64,000 bases of DNA from Macrothele yani (GCA_039090855.1 CM077025.1:95646489-95710488), one strand, 5' to 3'. Shown: positions 21,644 to 33,202, counted from the first letter of the stretch. Notes: generated by a model from the letters alone, not told the origin. Numbers and translations: made by a program.

Positions 21644-22076
21644 CAGTGGTCGAAGTGGCACAGAGCTACTGCCGGTATGGTGTAGACCATAGATCCACAT
21701 AGTATAAATAGGAGGTTTCGAAAGAAATACATACCATTCCGTATAATTGTTTTTTTTTTTTTGTTTTTTTTTTTTTGGTATTGAAAAATTAATGTATTAT
21801 TATAAAAAATTATAAAAAAAATTAATGTAAAAATTAAAAAAACCTTCATTGAAGGGTTTGTGGTCTCTGCTAATTATCAATTTTATCCGTTAAAAATGTC
21901 ATTAGCCGATTTTTGCGTTAAAATTTGTGTTTTCATCCTGATTTCTTTACGTAGTTTGTGAAGGGTTTATAATTTATTACATACCGGGATGGTTAATAAC
22001 GTTTTTTGACTGCCGGTATTCTCACTTCCATTTTTGTTAACTACCGGTATGCCATACCGGCCCACTTCGAACACTG
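21644..22076. mobile_element. hAT-type MITE candidate
   Basis: Ends cagtggtcgaagtgg and, in complement, cagtgttcgaagtgg (14 of 15 match). Subterminal tgccggtatgg blocks are inverted at both sides. Flanking octamers (ggtacact, ggtgtagt) agree at only five positions, so the target duplication is weak. It contains long T runs (21749-21777) and no coding sequence. Confidence 0.6.
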
Positions 22077-23074
22077 GGTGTAGTACTGGTATATTTGTCA
22101 ACATCACATTCCTGCACATTGTATTTCCACACCCACTCTTTTTTTCCTGGCCTGCATTGAAGTTTTGTTGTACATGCAAATTAATATCTGCAGCTACGAA
22201 ATCCATATTGCATTCTTGCAGTGTAGAATACTGAATTCCCTCTTTGTATACAACCATATCCAATAACGATCACTAAAGTCTCATAGTTGTTAACCTTAAA
22301 CATTTAAATATATTTTACCGAATTCGTTTCAATGCGATAAAACGTATATTCATGATTATGCATCTGACAGCTCACCGTGTTAAATCTGACTGGCTGATTG
22401 ATAACCTTACATTATGTACTTCTGTTCCAAAATTTATTTTAAAAGTTAAAACTACAGGGCTCTATAGGTAGTTCCTTTACTTTTTCAGACGGTCTTCCTA
22501 ACTTCCTGACATCCCCATTTTCCCAAATCAAATACCGTGAAAAACACATCATCCTCCCTAGTGTCCGAAATCCTGGAAAAATTATTATGCTTAGGGGAGC
22601 TGAAATAAACTTTTTGGGGTGGTACAAGTCGTGCTAGTTACGCCAATGCGAATGCGCCGAGGTGTTTTGCAACTTCCCCCTCCCCCAACCTAGCTCGGCA
22701 TGGCTGCTAGACTGGAAGCGATAATACGCGCTGATTTGAATTCCTCTTCCTCGCGTTTTCGAAATGCTTTTGCTGAAAGCATTGCTTAACAAAGCAACAA
22801 AAAACTGTTTCTTTTCTTCATTTACTATAAAAATGAAGGCTCCGACAATTTCTTAGTTTATACAAGGCAACCGCTCGGAAATTTGCGACCTTGACCAAAT
22901 AAAAGTTGTGTATAATGAACACGAAAACAGCTGGTTGTGTACACATGTATAATGAACAGGAGTAAAAGTATGTAATGAACTGGAAAAAGATAGCACTGTG
23001 TTTACTTCCGAATTTTGAAAGATGACACGCTGCACAACCAAAGAGAACCATCGCCGGAGGGGCACATAACTCTT
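22077..23074. other. Interior of foldback-like element, no gene recognised
   Basis: AT-rich. A tagttacgccaatgcg/cttccccctccccc stretch near 22636 resembles hAT termini but has no partner that I can find. Open frames of about 60-77 codons have no recognisable content. Confidence 0.45.
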
Positions 23075-24145
23075 TGTCTGTACAAAACTAGTACAACATT
23101 CTGGCAGTGTTTATTTTCGATTTTGGAAATATCGCGCTCCAAGTACATGCTCGAGAGCCACAAAAGGAGAGTCAAAAAGTATCACTTCCGGTAGTGTACA
23201 AAATTTTCTTTTGGGTGTACAAAACTGTACAAAATTAGGACAACACTATGGCAGTAATTATTTTCGATTTTGAAAAAGTAGCACTCCAAGTACGCGCTCG
23301 AAGGCCACAAAGAAGAGTCAAAAAGTACCACTTCCGGTGGTGTACACAATTTTCTTTTGGGTGTACAAAACTGTACAAAACTATAACAACACTCTGGCAG
23401 TGTTTATTTTCGTTTTTGGATAAGTGGCACTCCAAGTACATGCTCGAGGGCTACAAAGGAGAGTGAAAAAATACCACTTCCGGTGGTGTACAAAATTTTC
23501 TTTTGGGTGTACAAAACTAGGACAACACTCTGGCAGTGTTTTTTTCAATTTTGGAAAAGTGGCACTCCAAGTACATGCTCGAGGGCCACAATGGAGAGTT
23601 AAAAAGTACCACTTCCGGTGGTGTACAAAATTTTCTTTTTGGTGTACAAAACTAGGACAACAGTCTGGCAGTGTTTATTTTCATTTTTGGAAAAGTGGCA
23701 CTCCAAGTACATGGTCGAGAGCCACAAAGGAGAGCCAAAAAGTACCACTTCCGGTGGTGTACAAAATTTTCTTTTGGGTGTACAAAACTATACAAAACTA
23801 GTACAATACTTTGGTAGTAGTTGTTTTCGATTTTGAAAAAGTATCACTCAGCATGTACTTGGATTGCCACCTTTAGAGAGCCGAAATGTACTACTTCCGA
23901 TGGTGTACAAATTTTCTTTTTGGTGTACACAACTGTACAAAATTAGTACAAACTTTGGCAGTATTTATTTTCGATTTTGAAAAAGTGGCACTCCAGCATG
24001 TACTTGGAGTGCCACTTTTAGAGAGTCGAAAAGTACTACTTCCGGTGGTGTACAAAATTTTCTTTTTGGTGTACAAAACTAGTACATAACTTTGGCAGCG
24101 TTGATTTCTTATTTTGGAAAAGTGGCACTCCAAGTGCATGTATCT
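23075..24145 (-). repeat. Right arm of the foldback-like element
   Basis: About eight units of roughly 135 bp, inverted relative to the left arm (gtggcactccaagtacatg, accacttccggtggtgtac and attttcttttgggtgtac on this strand). The outermost 200 bp match the outermost 200 bp of the left arm best, including aataagaaatcaa at the tip, as expected of true terminal repeats. Confidence 0.9.
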
Positions 24146-24154
24146 GGGATCTCG

Positions 24155-24412
24155 TGTATTAAGTACAATGTCAGAACTGGTTCAAATACCACTGCCATAT
24201 CCAGGTTAATTAACCAAGGCCAACATGTTCCAGAGTGGAATAATACTACTTTAATTGCAACAGCTGCAACAAAACCTGACTTATTGTTCACAGAAAGTTT
24301 ATGCAATAATCTATTTGCCGATCAATGTTGTAACGATGACGCGCCTTGGACTCTACTCACCTCATGGAAATTCTTTATTTCAAATCATTGTACTTATCAT
24401 CACAACTCATAA
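24155..24412 (+). pseudogene. PLE-B copy 1, GIY-YIG C-terminal part
   Basis: Resumes after the insertion with YNVRTGSNTTAISRLINQ, then HVPEWNNTTL, LLFTESLCNNLFADQCC and a stop at 24410-24412. The conserved glutamate of the GIY-YIG fold (LLFTES) is present. About five residues near the insertion point are missing relative to copy 2. Confidence 0.88.
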
Positions 24413-24781
24413 TCATGTTTTTTTTGGTAGTGATCTGCATGGTGTATGTTTTGCCGAGTGCGCGTGTGCGGATTGGAGCGACGCCCTTTCAGTGCTGTTG
24501 CATTTTGGGTGTTTGCCTCCTGCTATATAAATCGCGGAGTTACACCTGGCTGTACCTGATGACGGACCTATAGTGGGTCTAAAAGATCTTGCGACGATTT
24601 TAATTGTAAATCAAAGTTCATCTTTTAAAATCTACAATTATTTCCATATATTTTACAGCGTGTCTCGACAGCATTGAGTTCTGGTGTATATCAACTGGCA
24701 CGAATAAAAAAATGGAATCTTGGATACCTATGCTGCCTATGGTACTGTAAGTGATTTTGACTTACCTTTTGTTCCTTTCTT
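24413..24781 (+). repeat. PLE-B pLTR between tandem copies 1 and 2
   Basis: This non-coding segment is matched by 27178-27480 after copy 2 (shared gttgcattttgggtgtttgc, tatataaatcgc and cattgagtt). PLE copies often lie in tandem with such a segment between them. It carries the hammerhead-like motif at 24556-24600. A TATA-like tatataaa near 24524 could serve transcription of the downstream copy (inference). Confidence 0.8.
24556..24600 (+). ncRNA. Hammerhead-ribozyme-like motif in PLE-B pLTR
   Basis: CTGATGA at 24556-24562 is followed by a helix-II-like pair (ggacc and gggtct), then AAAA in place of GAAA, then gatcttgcgac. The sister pLTR at 27326 has the canonical GAAA. PLEs are known to carry type I hammerheads in their terminal regions. 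The last core base differs here, so activity is doubtful. Confidence 0.45.
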
Positions 24782-27177
24782 ATGGAACCAGCTATTAACA
24801 TTTTGCTCCTCATGCTGCGCAAGCTAGCCTGTGAGGGTAGGCACTTGACTTTTCTGCTTAACTGCAAAGAACTACAATTGACCCCAAAATTCTTGACCTT
24901 CGATAGGAGCGCAGTTTCAACAAGCGACTCCCGCATCTTGTCCATTCCCGAACAAAAACGTTTGCTAAATGTTATTCGCAGTAAACGAAGTCGCATTGAC
25001 TTCCTTAACAGGAAGTCATATACTGCTTATTCATGGCTAGCAAGACTAGCGCACCCTATTCTGCTGGATAGAATTATGATTGTTCACTCATCCATTTTCA
25101 TGTCCGATGTTGAACAGCTGCAACACAGGCACATTAAAAAATTTTGTGCCCTAATGGCCAAAAAAACTGATCGTGTGTGTGATTCATCAAGATTCACCCT
25201 TATGACAAGCGCACAGATACAACAAAGTTTTGCTAACTTGAGTTCAGTGTCTGTAAGTGATGCTCAGATCTGAGCCCTATCTCGTGGATATAAGTACTGC
25301 TACCCGAACTCTGCCAAAATAAGCTTAAGTTGATATCTCAGGCTGAGAGCATAATATGTAGACTACCGCATGAGGAATGGAAACCAACACGTTATGAAGT
25401 TACTCGAGTGTTGGCTCACTCTGAAAAGGCACTTCGAACTGAGCAATTTAGGACTTTACAATATGAGCGAAAACAGCTTTTGCTTTTGTTACGTAATCCA
25501 ACTTTAGCCGTGACTTCTGCTGACAAATCACAGCAAATCGTCCTGGTGGACCATGATGACTACGCTCTTAAAGTCGTTGAGGCAATCAATAAAATTCTAC
25601 ATGAAATAATCCGCTCTGATCCAAGTTCCGCAACAATAGCGGCACTAAGTAAATTGAAAAACCAAGGTTTCCTCTTTGCTAACATCTCCAAAAATATACA
25701 TCCACCCAATGGTCCTAGGATCCCTGAATTATTTGGCAAGATAAAATTACATAAGGAGGGCCACCCAGTTCGCCCATTGGTTTTGGGTTATTCCAACCCC
25801 ACCCGGTCCTTGGAAAAAGCTTTAATCACTTTCCTGAAGCCTGTAAATGCTAACTCTGTTTCCATTCATAGTTCATCACAGGTCCTTGCCAAAATTAAGT
25901 CATTTGACTCTTGTGATTTCCCTTATATCCTAGTGTCATTGGATGTTGTTTCCTTATATCCTAGTGTACCTCTCGAGTTTGCCCACTCACTTATTGAAGA
26001 AAAACTCAGTGTAGATGTTTCACCAGTGAAGCCCTTGCCATCATTGACGCCCTGAGACTTGTAGCACGACGTATCTATTTCAGATTTAACATCATTTATC
26101 GACAAAAAGAGGGTACTTCCATGGGCTCACCACTTTCGGCTTTGCTAGCAGAGGTAGTGTTACAGCAATTCGAAAAGAAAGTTCTTGTGCAATACCCCTA
26201 AAAAAACCATAACTTTTTTTGAGGCAAGTCGATAATATTATAGTATTTTGGCCTCATTCTGTACCTGCCCCATGTGATTTTGCTAAATTGCTCTCCCCCC
26301 CCCTTTCCCCACTATAAATTTCACGGTTGAACTTGAAACACAGGGCTCGCTTCCTTTCCTTGACATCTGTTTGTATCGTAACACATCTAATCGCTCCCTC
26401 TCTTTTTCTGTATATCGTAAACCCTCCGTACCACTCAAAATGATCCCATTTACTTCTACTAGCTCGACTCAACACAAGACAGCTGTCTCGTCTTTTTTGT
26501 TTCGCAGAGCGTATTCACATTCCCCATCTACCAAAGCTCGTAATAAAGAGATTAAATTCATTTTTGACCTGGCCTCTCGGTTTGGTTATCCATACGATTT
26601 TGTTGTAAGACAGCTTCAAAGATATCAACGTTCCATTATACCTCTTTATGAGGCAACGAGGGAGTAGTTAGGTACATTGGCTCTGTGGACTATGTCCCTC
26701 AATTTGTCCACATCTTAAAAAATGCTTGTCACAGGCAGAAGTATGGACTTTGGCATAAACACCAACACGCTATTCTCATTAATAAGGAAGGACTGTCACT
26801 AAGTTAACCCGCTTCAGAGGCATGGTGTCTATTCCATTCCGCTTAAAGCTATTGATTCTAACGCACAGGACACCAATTACGTGGGATCTACACTTCGGAC
26901 AATGGCTACCCGTGTATCTGAGCACAAATACGATGTCAGAACTGGTTCGAATACCACTGCCTTGTCCAGGTTAATCAACCAAGGCCAACATGTCCCAGAG
27001 TGGAATAATACTACTTTAATTGCAAAAGCTGCAACAAAACCTGACTTATTGTTCACAGAAGGTTTATACAATAATCTATTTGCCAATCAATGTTGTAACG
27101 ATGTCACGCCATGGACTCTACCCACCTCATGGAAATTCTTTATTTCAAATCATTGTACATATCATCACAACTCATAA
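24782..27177 (+). pseudogene. PLE-B copy 2: full-length RT plus GIY-YIG ORF, decayed
   Basis: Starts at ATG 24782 and ends with a stop at 27175-27177, about 800 codons, the usual PLE length. The N-terminal domain is open to 25273. RT motifs run from about 25500: SADKSQQIVLVDHDDYALK, then RIPELFGKIKLHKEGHPVRP, motif A SLDVVSLYPSVP near 25935, and motif B SMGSPLSALLAEVVL near 26120. The catalytic YVDD reads QVDN (CAA 26225-26227, AAT 26234-26236). The thumb follows (26371-26667). The GIY-YIG domain has HGVYSIPLKAID and NYVGSTLRTMATRVSEHKYD near 26820-26940 and the glutamate in LLFTEGLY. Single-base shifts lie near 25280, 26055 and 26670. Confidence 0.9.
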
Positions 27178-27480
27178 CCGTGTTTGTTTGTTTTTTTGTA
27201 GTGATTTACATTGTGTATGTTTCGTCGAGTGCGCGTGCGTGGTTGGAGCGACGTCCTTCCAGTGCTGTTGCATTTTGGGTGTTTGCCTCCGGCTATATAA
27301 ATCGCAGATTTACACCCCGCAGTACCTGATGACAGACCCTTAGTGGGTCTGAAAGATTTTGCGACAATTTTAATCTGGTTTTAATGGTAAATCAAAGTTC
27401 ATCTTTTAAAATCTGCAATTATTTCCATATTTTTTGCATCTTGTCTCGACAGCATTGAGTTTCGGTGTGTATTTTGAGTA
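27178..27480 (+). repeat. PLE-B downstream pLTR
   Basis: Matches 24413-24781 in order and orientation and closes copy 2. It contains a tatataaatcgc box near 27291 and the better of the two PLE-B hammerhead-like motifs. Homology ends near 27480. Confidence 0.8.
27326..27370 (+). ncRNA. Hammerhead-ribozyme-like motif in PLE-B pLTR (second copy)
   Basis: CTGATGA at 27326-27332, helix II agaccc/gggtct with a 5-nt loop, GAAA at 27351-27354, then gattttgcgac. The upstream atcgca (27301-27306) can pair with tgcga to close helix I. Helix III would be minimal, as described for PLE ribozymes. This is read by eye and has not been folded. Confidence 0.5.
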
Positions 27481-28229
27481 CAGTTTGTGATTCTTCGTAA
27501 TACATATTTCTGTTTCTTGTGTTTGCAAGTAGTTATTTCTATTTGTGGATGCTCTATCGATTGCAGAGATCTGGATTTCTATTTTCCAATTGGTTCTATT
27601 CAATACGAAGAATGCCGCTCACATTACGCGTAATAAATAATGTGAAGATTTCTCGCCAGGGGACGTATGTGTTTTCTCTTTTCTCTTTTTTTTTTTTTCA
27701 TTTTTCTAGAACTTTGAATAATTCTAATCGTGTCGGAAAATATTCAAAAGGTATGCTCATGCACCCAAGAATTTAATGTAATCCTTTTTGCTTTGTATTT
27801 CAGGTGAAACTGAAAACCTGCGTGATTTGCGAAAGTTGGTCAGATGTTCACATCGCATGCCCTTCTCTAAAATTACTGTCCCACCTAGCTAGCGGGAAAT
27901 CTTCAGAGTCAGAGAACATTGACTGCCATATCATCTCATTTCTGGAAGATCCATTATAGGCTGTTTGAAATTCAGAAACCAAACATTTCGTTCTTGTATT
28001 GAACATTTATTTCTGGAAATTACGTCCTGTAGCGAAACAGTGTCTGCGCTATTAAACAAAAGCATCGGTCATATTAAAGTTCTTTTTATGGAATGGTATG
28101 TTATTAGTTCTGTATAATTTACACCATCTACAAATAGGAGGCAAAGACAGTTTTTGAGAAATATTTAGGATTGAGATGACATCATCTGTAAAATATACAT
28201 GTACTGTCCCGCCAAAGGCACTTGGACTC
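27481..28229. other. Intergenic, no feature recognised
   Basis: AT-rich sequence between PLE-B and PLE-C. It holds a T-run near 27688 and open frames without recognisable content. Confidence 0.4.
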
Positions 28230-28795
28230 TTAATGTTGACTCAAGATTCGTACGAAATACCAGTAATAAACATCTAAGCTGTCTCACCGTACGATAAAAC
28301 ACCAAGTCTCCAAACTACAAATTAAAAACATTTATTTACATCTACAGATTAAAAACCTAGCAGAAAGCTAGCGCTTTCGTAAATCGCATGTCTCCATCTA
28401 CAGGCCCGAATGCCACAAGACAAGCACCGCCGATCAGATATATACAGCTCACCGTTGCCCACAATGCAACACGATACCAACCTCCAGACATAGCTCCCCC
28501 TCCCCTCTCACCTCAACACCAGTAATGAAAAGTACACACATAGTAATTTTAGATAAAAACCATCAATCCCCCTTGCCCTCCCCCGCCTTCTCAATGCCCA
28601 CCCACCACTCCCTTTAATTTAGTTCCTGCCCTCCCCCACCCCTTTCCCAAATAATTAAAATTAAAGAACCTGAAAACAGATCAAACAAACTATTAAAGCA
28701 TATTAATTTAAGAAACTAAATTAAAAAATGTTCAACTGCAAATCAGTGTCCCTCATCCGTGTATCCTCTTGGGTAGTAACCAGTCTTCTCCAAGT
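28230..28795 (-). repeat. PLE-C 3' UTR/pLTR
   Basis: Direct counterpart of 31205-31725 and inverted counterpart of 32573-33090. It shares actcaagattcgtacgaaat, cctagcagaaagctagcgc and a C-rich stretch (28490-28640). A hammerhead-like core is readable on the minus strand around 28372-28402. It follows the PLE-C stop codon. Confidence 0.85.
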
Positions 28796-28796
28796 G

Positions 28797-31143
28797 CTAG
28801 CTAGGTACATAGGTCGGCAGATCCTCATTACAACAAGAGTCACCGTAATATAGAATGAACAAACTCTCTGACAGGAATATAGTAGACCTGCCGACGTTGG
28901 AATTCTGTATTTTGGCACCATTCCAATATGGGGAATATTCCTCATGATTTACAGCAGTAGTGAGTTCAGTGATTTTTTTTTGTTCCTGATCTGAGGGCGT
29001 ATCTGTGTTCCCCCAGTCTGACATACAAGGTCCTAAGGGTAGAGCCTATATATTTTTTGGAGCCATTTCAGGATCAGAGTGGATTAAGGGGATGCTATAA
29101 ACACCATGTTGTTGCAATGTGGTAGTCCTATCTCCGTCACTTCTGATCAGAGAAAAGATATTTCTAGTATTAACTCCAAAATTTAATTGGTGTCTCTTGC
29201 AAGCTTTTTTGAGAATAGGTACGATATTAGGGTTGTACTCTAGACTATCTACAAATCTGTTCTGTCGTGTTACCATGGATAACGATGTAAATTTCAGTCT
29301 ACCATCTGTCATTAGTAGTTCTTGAAAAAATTGTTCTGAATATCCAAATGTACGAGCAATGGAAAATACAGTAGAGAGTTCATGTTTTCTTGCTCTACAG
29401 GACGAGGAATGTGTATGAGCACGTCTAATTAGAAAACGCAGAGCTGCTGTTTTGTATTGCGTTGGGTGAGCAGAAGGAAAAAGGTATAATACATGGATTG
29501 AAAGTAGGTTTTTTATACACAGAAAACTTAATCTTCTGCGTTTGCAGTTCCCTGGTTAAGAGGAAGTCTAGGAAAGGTAGGCTCCCTGAGTGCTCCAATT
29601 CTTTAGTAAAGTTGATTGTCTGATACTGAGAAGACAGTCAGTGAATTGATCCAGTAGGGCAAGCGAATGTGGCCAAAAAACCAGCACATCATCAACTTAT
29701 CGTATCATAAACAGAGGCCTAACAACAGAATTCACTAATACCTGGTTTTCAAGATGTTGCAACAGAATCTCAGCTAGTACCGAAGAGAATGGGGAACCCA
29801 TGGGGGCATCTTCAAGCTGTTGATATATGTTATTGTCAAACTTAAAGTATGACCTCTTTGCCACTAATTTGAGGGCCGAGAGAATAGCTTCAATTTCCAT
29901 GCGTGGGATAGTATTGTCTTTCTGTAGGCATTCCTCAATAATAGAATGAACAAGGGTTAGAGGTACACTTGGGAAAAGTGCCTCCACATCCGATGAGGCC
30001 ATAATAAAATCTCTTCCGTCTGAAGTGAAAGATCTTATTCGGTTTAAGGCTTGGGTCGTGCTGTTGATGGAGACATCAGAATGCATGATTATGGGTTTTA
30101 AATAACTGGCTAGAGCTTTTTCCAGCGCCCGAATTGGGCAAGCATACCCCGAGACCAATAGTCTGAGTGGCCGTTCGGGCTTATGAGTTTTTAGTTTTCC
30201 GAAAAGTTCCGGAACTCTTGGGCACACCAGAGGTTTAATGTTTGAGGAAACTGAAAGAGCTAGATAGCCTCGAAGTCTTAATTTGCTAAGATCCGTAATG
30301 GTTGCTGCAGTCGGGTCAGATTTTAAGACTCTATGTGGAACCTTTTAAATGACACTGGACATTTTATTATGGTAATCTTTTTGTCCATGATAATTATCTG
30401 AGAGGTTTTGTCTGCACCAATGATAGACAAGTCATGGTTATGAGCCAGCTCCATTAGTTGCTCTCTTTCATATTTTAGGATTGGTGGAAGTCTAGTCTTT
30501 TTAGTGAAGGATTTTGATAACTGAAGTCTAGTTCATTCCCGCTCCTCTTCTGGTAAGGCTCCAATGATATTTTCCAGCTGAGGAATGGAAAACAGTGGGC
30601 TGGAGGCCGAGGTAGGGAAGCTGTATTTTGGTCCTTTATTGAGTGCAGAAATTTGGGAATCAGAAAGTTGAACTGAGCTGTGATTCACAAAAAGTGGCTG
30701 CGAAGGGTGATTACCTCTATGACTAACGTGTAAGGTACAGGACGAAGAGACCAAAAAGGTCTGTTTGAAACAAGGTTGCGAAGTTTTTTGGTGTGCCTGT
30801 TATTGACAATATCCAGTTCAGATTGTAACGAAGTAAAGAAAATGTTAAGTTTCATACCTAGAATGATATGGTGGGCGAATTCCGTTGCATTCAAATAAGC
30901 CTGATAAGAACGACGACTCAAAAGATCAATGTAAGCCCTTTTTCTTCTCATTTCTGCACTAAGCCTTTTGCCCTCTGCCTTGTAGATCACTCTTGAGTCC
31001 CGCAGTGACACGGTGAAGGTATTGATTCTAAGGAACTTGGGAATAACATTAAGGGAACGACAATTTTTCAGGAAGCACAAGTGGGCTTCATTAATTGTAA
31101 GGTTTCGTCGGAGAGCGCAAGATATCTTGATGGCCCGATCCAT
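28797..31143 (-). pseudogene. PLE-C: full-length RT plus GIY-YIG ORF, decayed
   Basis: Minus-strand Penelope ORF from ATG 31143 (MDRAIKISCALRRN). The N-terminal domain runs to about 30690. After frame changes comes MCPRVPELFGKLKTHKPERP (30227), motif A SSDVEALFPSVP near 29975 and motif B APMGSPFSSVLAEILL near 29790. The catalytic motif reads R-stop-V-D-D, with TAA on the minus strand at 29699-29697. The endonuclease has HGVYSIPL near 29110, YIGSTLRTLYVRLGEHRY near 29040 and the glutamate in IFLSESLFILYY near 28880. The end is at about 28797. Multiple frameshifts between 29690 and 29310 and around 30230-30530 make it inactive. Confidence 0.9.
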
Positions 31144-31204
31144 GTCCCGTGCACTATAAAAACAATGTAAGTTGAAGATAAAATACACTGTATTAAAACC
31201 ATCT

Positions 31205-31926
31205 GCAGCTAATAGGTTAATGTTTACTCAAGATTCGTACGAAATACCAGTAATAAACATCTAAGCTGTCTCACCGTTCGATAAAACACCAAGTCTCCAA
31301 ACTGCAAACTAAAAACATTTATTTACATCTACAGATTAAAAACCTAGCAGAAAGCTAGCGCTTTCGGAGATCGCATGTCTCCATCTACAGTCCCGAGTGC
31401 CACAAAACAAACACCACCGATCAGATTTTTATAGCTCACCGTTGCCCACAATGCAACACAATACCAACCTCCAGACATACTCCCCTCCCCCTCTCACCTC
31501 CACACCAGTAATGAAGAGTACACACATAGTATTTTTATAAACCCCATCAATCCCACCTTGCCCTCCCCCGCATTCTCAATCGCCCTCCACCCACCACTCC
31601 CTTTAATTTAGTTCTTTAATTTTAAATTTTAGTCCCAAAAAATTTTAAATTAAAGAACCTGAAAACATATCAAACAAACTATTAAAGCATATTAATTTAA
31701 GAAACTAAATTAAAAAATGTTCAACTGCAAATCAGTGTCCCTCATCCGTGTATGTCTCTTGGGTAGTAACCAGTCTTCTCCAAGTGAGGTACATAGGTCG
31801 GCAGATTCTCATTACAACAAGAGTCACCGTAGTATAGAATGAACAAACTCTCTGACAGGAATATAGTAGACCTGCCGACGTTGGAATTCAGTATTTTGGC
31901 ACCATTTCAATTTGGGGAATATCCCT
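31205..31926 (-). repeat. 3' end of a second, tandem PLE-C copy
   Basis: Repeats 28230-28950 in the same orientation: pLTR, then (31725-31926) the last part of the GIY-YIG coding region with a stop. In the direction of transcription it lies immediately upstream of the full copy, so it is the 3' remnant of a tandem partner, and its pLTR doubles as the 5' region of the full copy. Confidence 0.85.
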
Positions 31927-31950
31927 CATGATGGAGAAGACTGGTTACTA

Positions 31951-32565
31951 CCTATGCTACCTGGGCACCGGCCGCTCCATGGTTTACGATTGATTCTGGA
32001 CTGCTACACCTATCAGTACCCTAGGACATTCTACACCTCCTTTGCTGAGTTCCGTGGCACCCTGGTGGCCCTCCTCCACTCTACGACTCGTGCAATCCAC
32101 ACTACCGTTGAATTGTGAATGCTAATGCCATCTCAGTGTATTTTCATGCTTACTCGTGTACATTACTTACTTTCACCCCGCCTGTATTATGTTGCTTTGG
32201 TGCCCTCGTTAAATAACTTGCACAATTGTGCACGCTGTGTTTTTATCTCATGTATGTAATGTTTTACCTTCACGGCGGTGTTTGTGCTGTTCTTTTTCTA
32301 ATTGTGTACTATTGTTTCGCCTGTGTTATCCTGTAAATCATGCCCAGCCAATGTCATGTGACACGATGTGTTTCTCTTTGTCACTTCTGCAATTTTTATT
32401 CAATAAGCTTTGCTTGCAGCATTTGTTATTCATCCCCATTGTCATTGCAGTGTATATACCATCATGTTTTTAACAGTTTTGTATTATTTCCCAGTGAGAC
32501 GCCCAATACTGTACGTCTCCCTCTTATGTTTTCTTATGATAAATTAGAATAAAGCGATTTTGAAA
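31951..32565 (+). mobile_element. Unclassified 0.6-kb insertion in inverted PLE-C copy
   Basis: Splits the plus-strand PLE-C 3' end between actggttactacc (to about 31950) and aagagacatacac (from about 32566). The left part is open (SFAEFRGTLVALLHSTTRAI, then a stop at 32116-32118). The right part is AT-rich, with aataaag near 32551 just before the junction. It looks like a 5'-truncated retroposed 3' end, but there is no A tail and no clear target duplication. Family unknown. Confidence 0.5.
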
Positions 32566-33090
32566 CCAAGAGACATACACTGATGAGGGACACTGATTTG
32601 CCGTTGAAATTTTTTTATTTAGTTTCTTAAATTAATATGCTTTAATAGTTTGTTTGATATGTTTTCAGGTTTTTTAATTTTTTGGGAAAGGGGGGAAGAG
32701 GGCAGGAACTAAATTAAAGGGAGTGGGGGGGGGGGAGGCGATTGAGAAGGCGGGGAGGGCAAGGGGGAATTGATGGGGTTTCTAAAAATACTATTTGTGC
32801 CCTCTTAATTACTGGTGTTGAGGTGAGAGAGGAGGGAGGGGGGGGGGGTATGTCTGGAGGTTGGTATCGTGTTGCATTGTGGGCAACGGTGAGCTGTATA
32901 TATCTGATCGGCGGTGCTTGTCTTGTGGCACTCGGGCCTGTAGATGGAGACATGCGATCTCCGAAAGTGCTAGCTTTCTGCTAGGTTTTTAATCTGTAGA
33001 TGTAAATAAATGTTTTTAGTTTACAGTTTGGAGACTTGGTGTTTTATCGTATTATGAGACAGCTTAGATGTTTATTACTTGGACTCGTGT
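32566..33090 (+). repeat. Inverted PLE-C 3' UTR/pLTR copy
   Basis: Reverse-oriented counterpart of 31205-31740: tgatttgccgttgaa, poly-purine stretch 32687-32850, tagctttctgctagg and ttggtgttttatcg. With the minus-strand copies it makes a large inverted repeat. The hammerhead-like segment at 32938-32975 has a ctg-tag-atg insertion within the first core block, helix II ggaga/tctcc and GAAA at 32963-32966. Confidence 0.8.
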
Positions 33091-33202
33091 CCCTAAAAAT
33101 ACCTTGATGATTAATCTTTACAATATCAGGTTCTATCTTGCCGGTGCGACACTGCTTTCAAAGCTCGTGTAAAAAAATTATCACCGTAATAGTTTTAGAG
33201 TA
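33091..33202. other. Short unrecognised spacer
   Basis: No feature seen. Confidence 0.4.

Larger units (their letters stand above)
17379..24145. mobile_element. 6.8-kb foldback-like element, 9-bp TSD, tandem-repeat inverted arms
   Basis: Inserted in the GIY-YIG region of PLE-B copy 1. An exact 9-bp duplication, gggatctcg, flanks it (17370-17378, 24146-24154). The outer ends are inverted repeats (agatacatgtacttggagtg on the left, complement with one difference on the right). Both arms consist of tandem units of about 133-153 bp in opposite orientation, about five on the left (17379-18060) and eight on the right (23075-24145). A 9-bp duplication with long, internally repetitive inverted arms is the classic picture of Foldback/Mutator-like elements. 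No transposase is recognisable in the 5-kb middle, which holds hAT remnants, a SINE, a headless SINE E tail and a hAT-type MITE. Confidence 0.88.

Noticed and set aside
23424..23836. Open frames of 72-125 codons in repeats with FSFGCTKL motifs
   Set aside because: They follow the tandem units of the foldback-like element and occur on both strands, so they are repeat artefacts.
31951..32565. Solo LTR of an LTR retrotransposon
   Set aside because: There is no convincing TG...CA end pair and no 4-6 bp duplication at the junctions.
32687..32850. G-rich tracts as a G-quadruplex regulatory site
   Set aside because: They belong to the PLE-C terminal region and occur as C-rich sequence in the minus-strand copies. 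No evidence of regulation.
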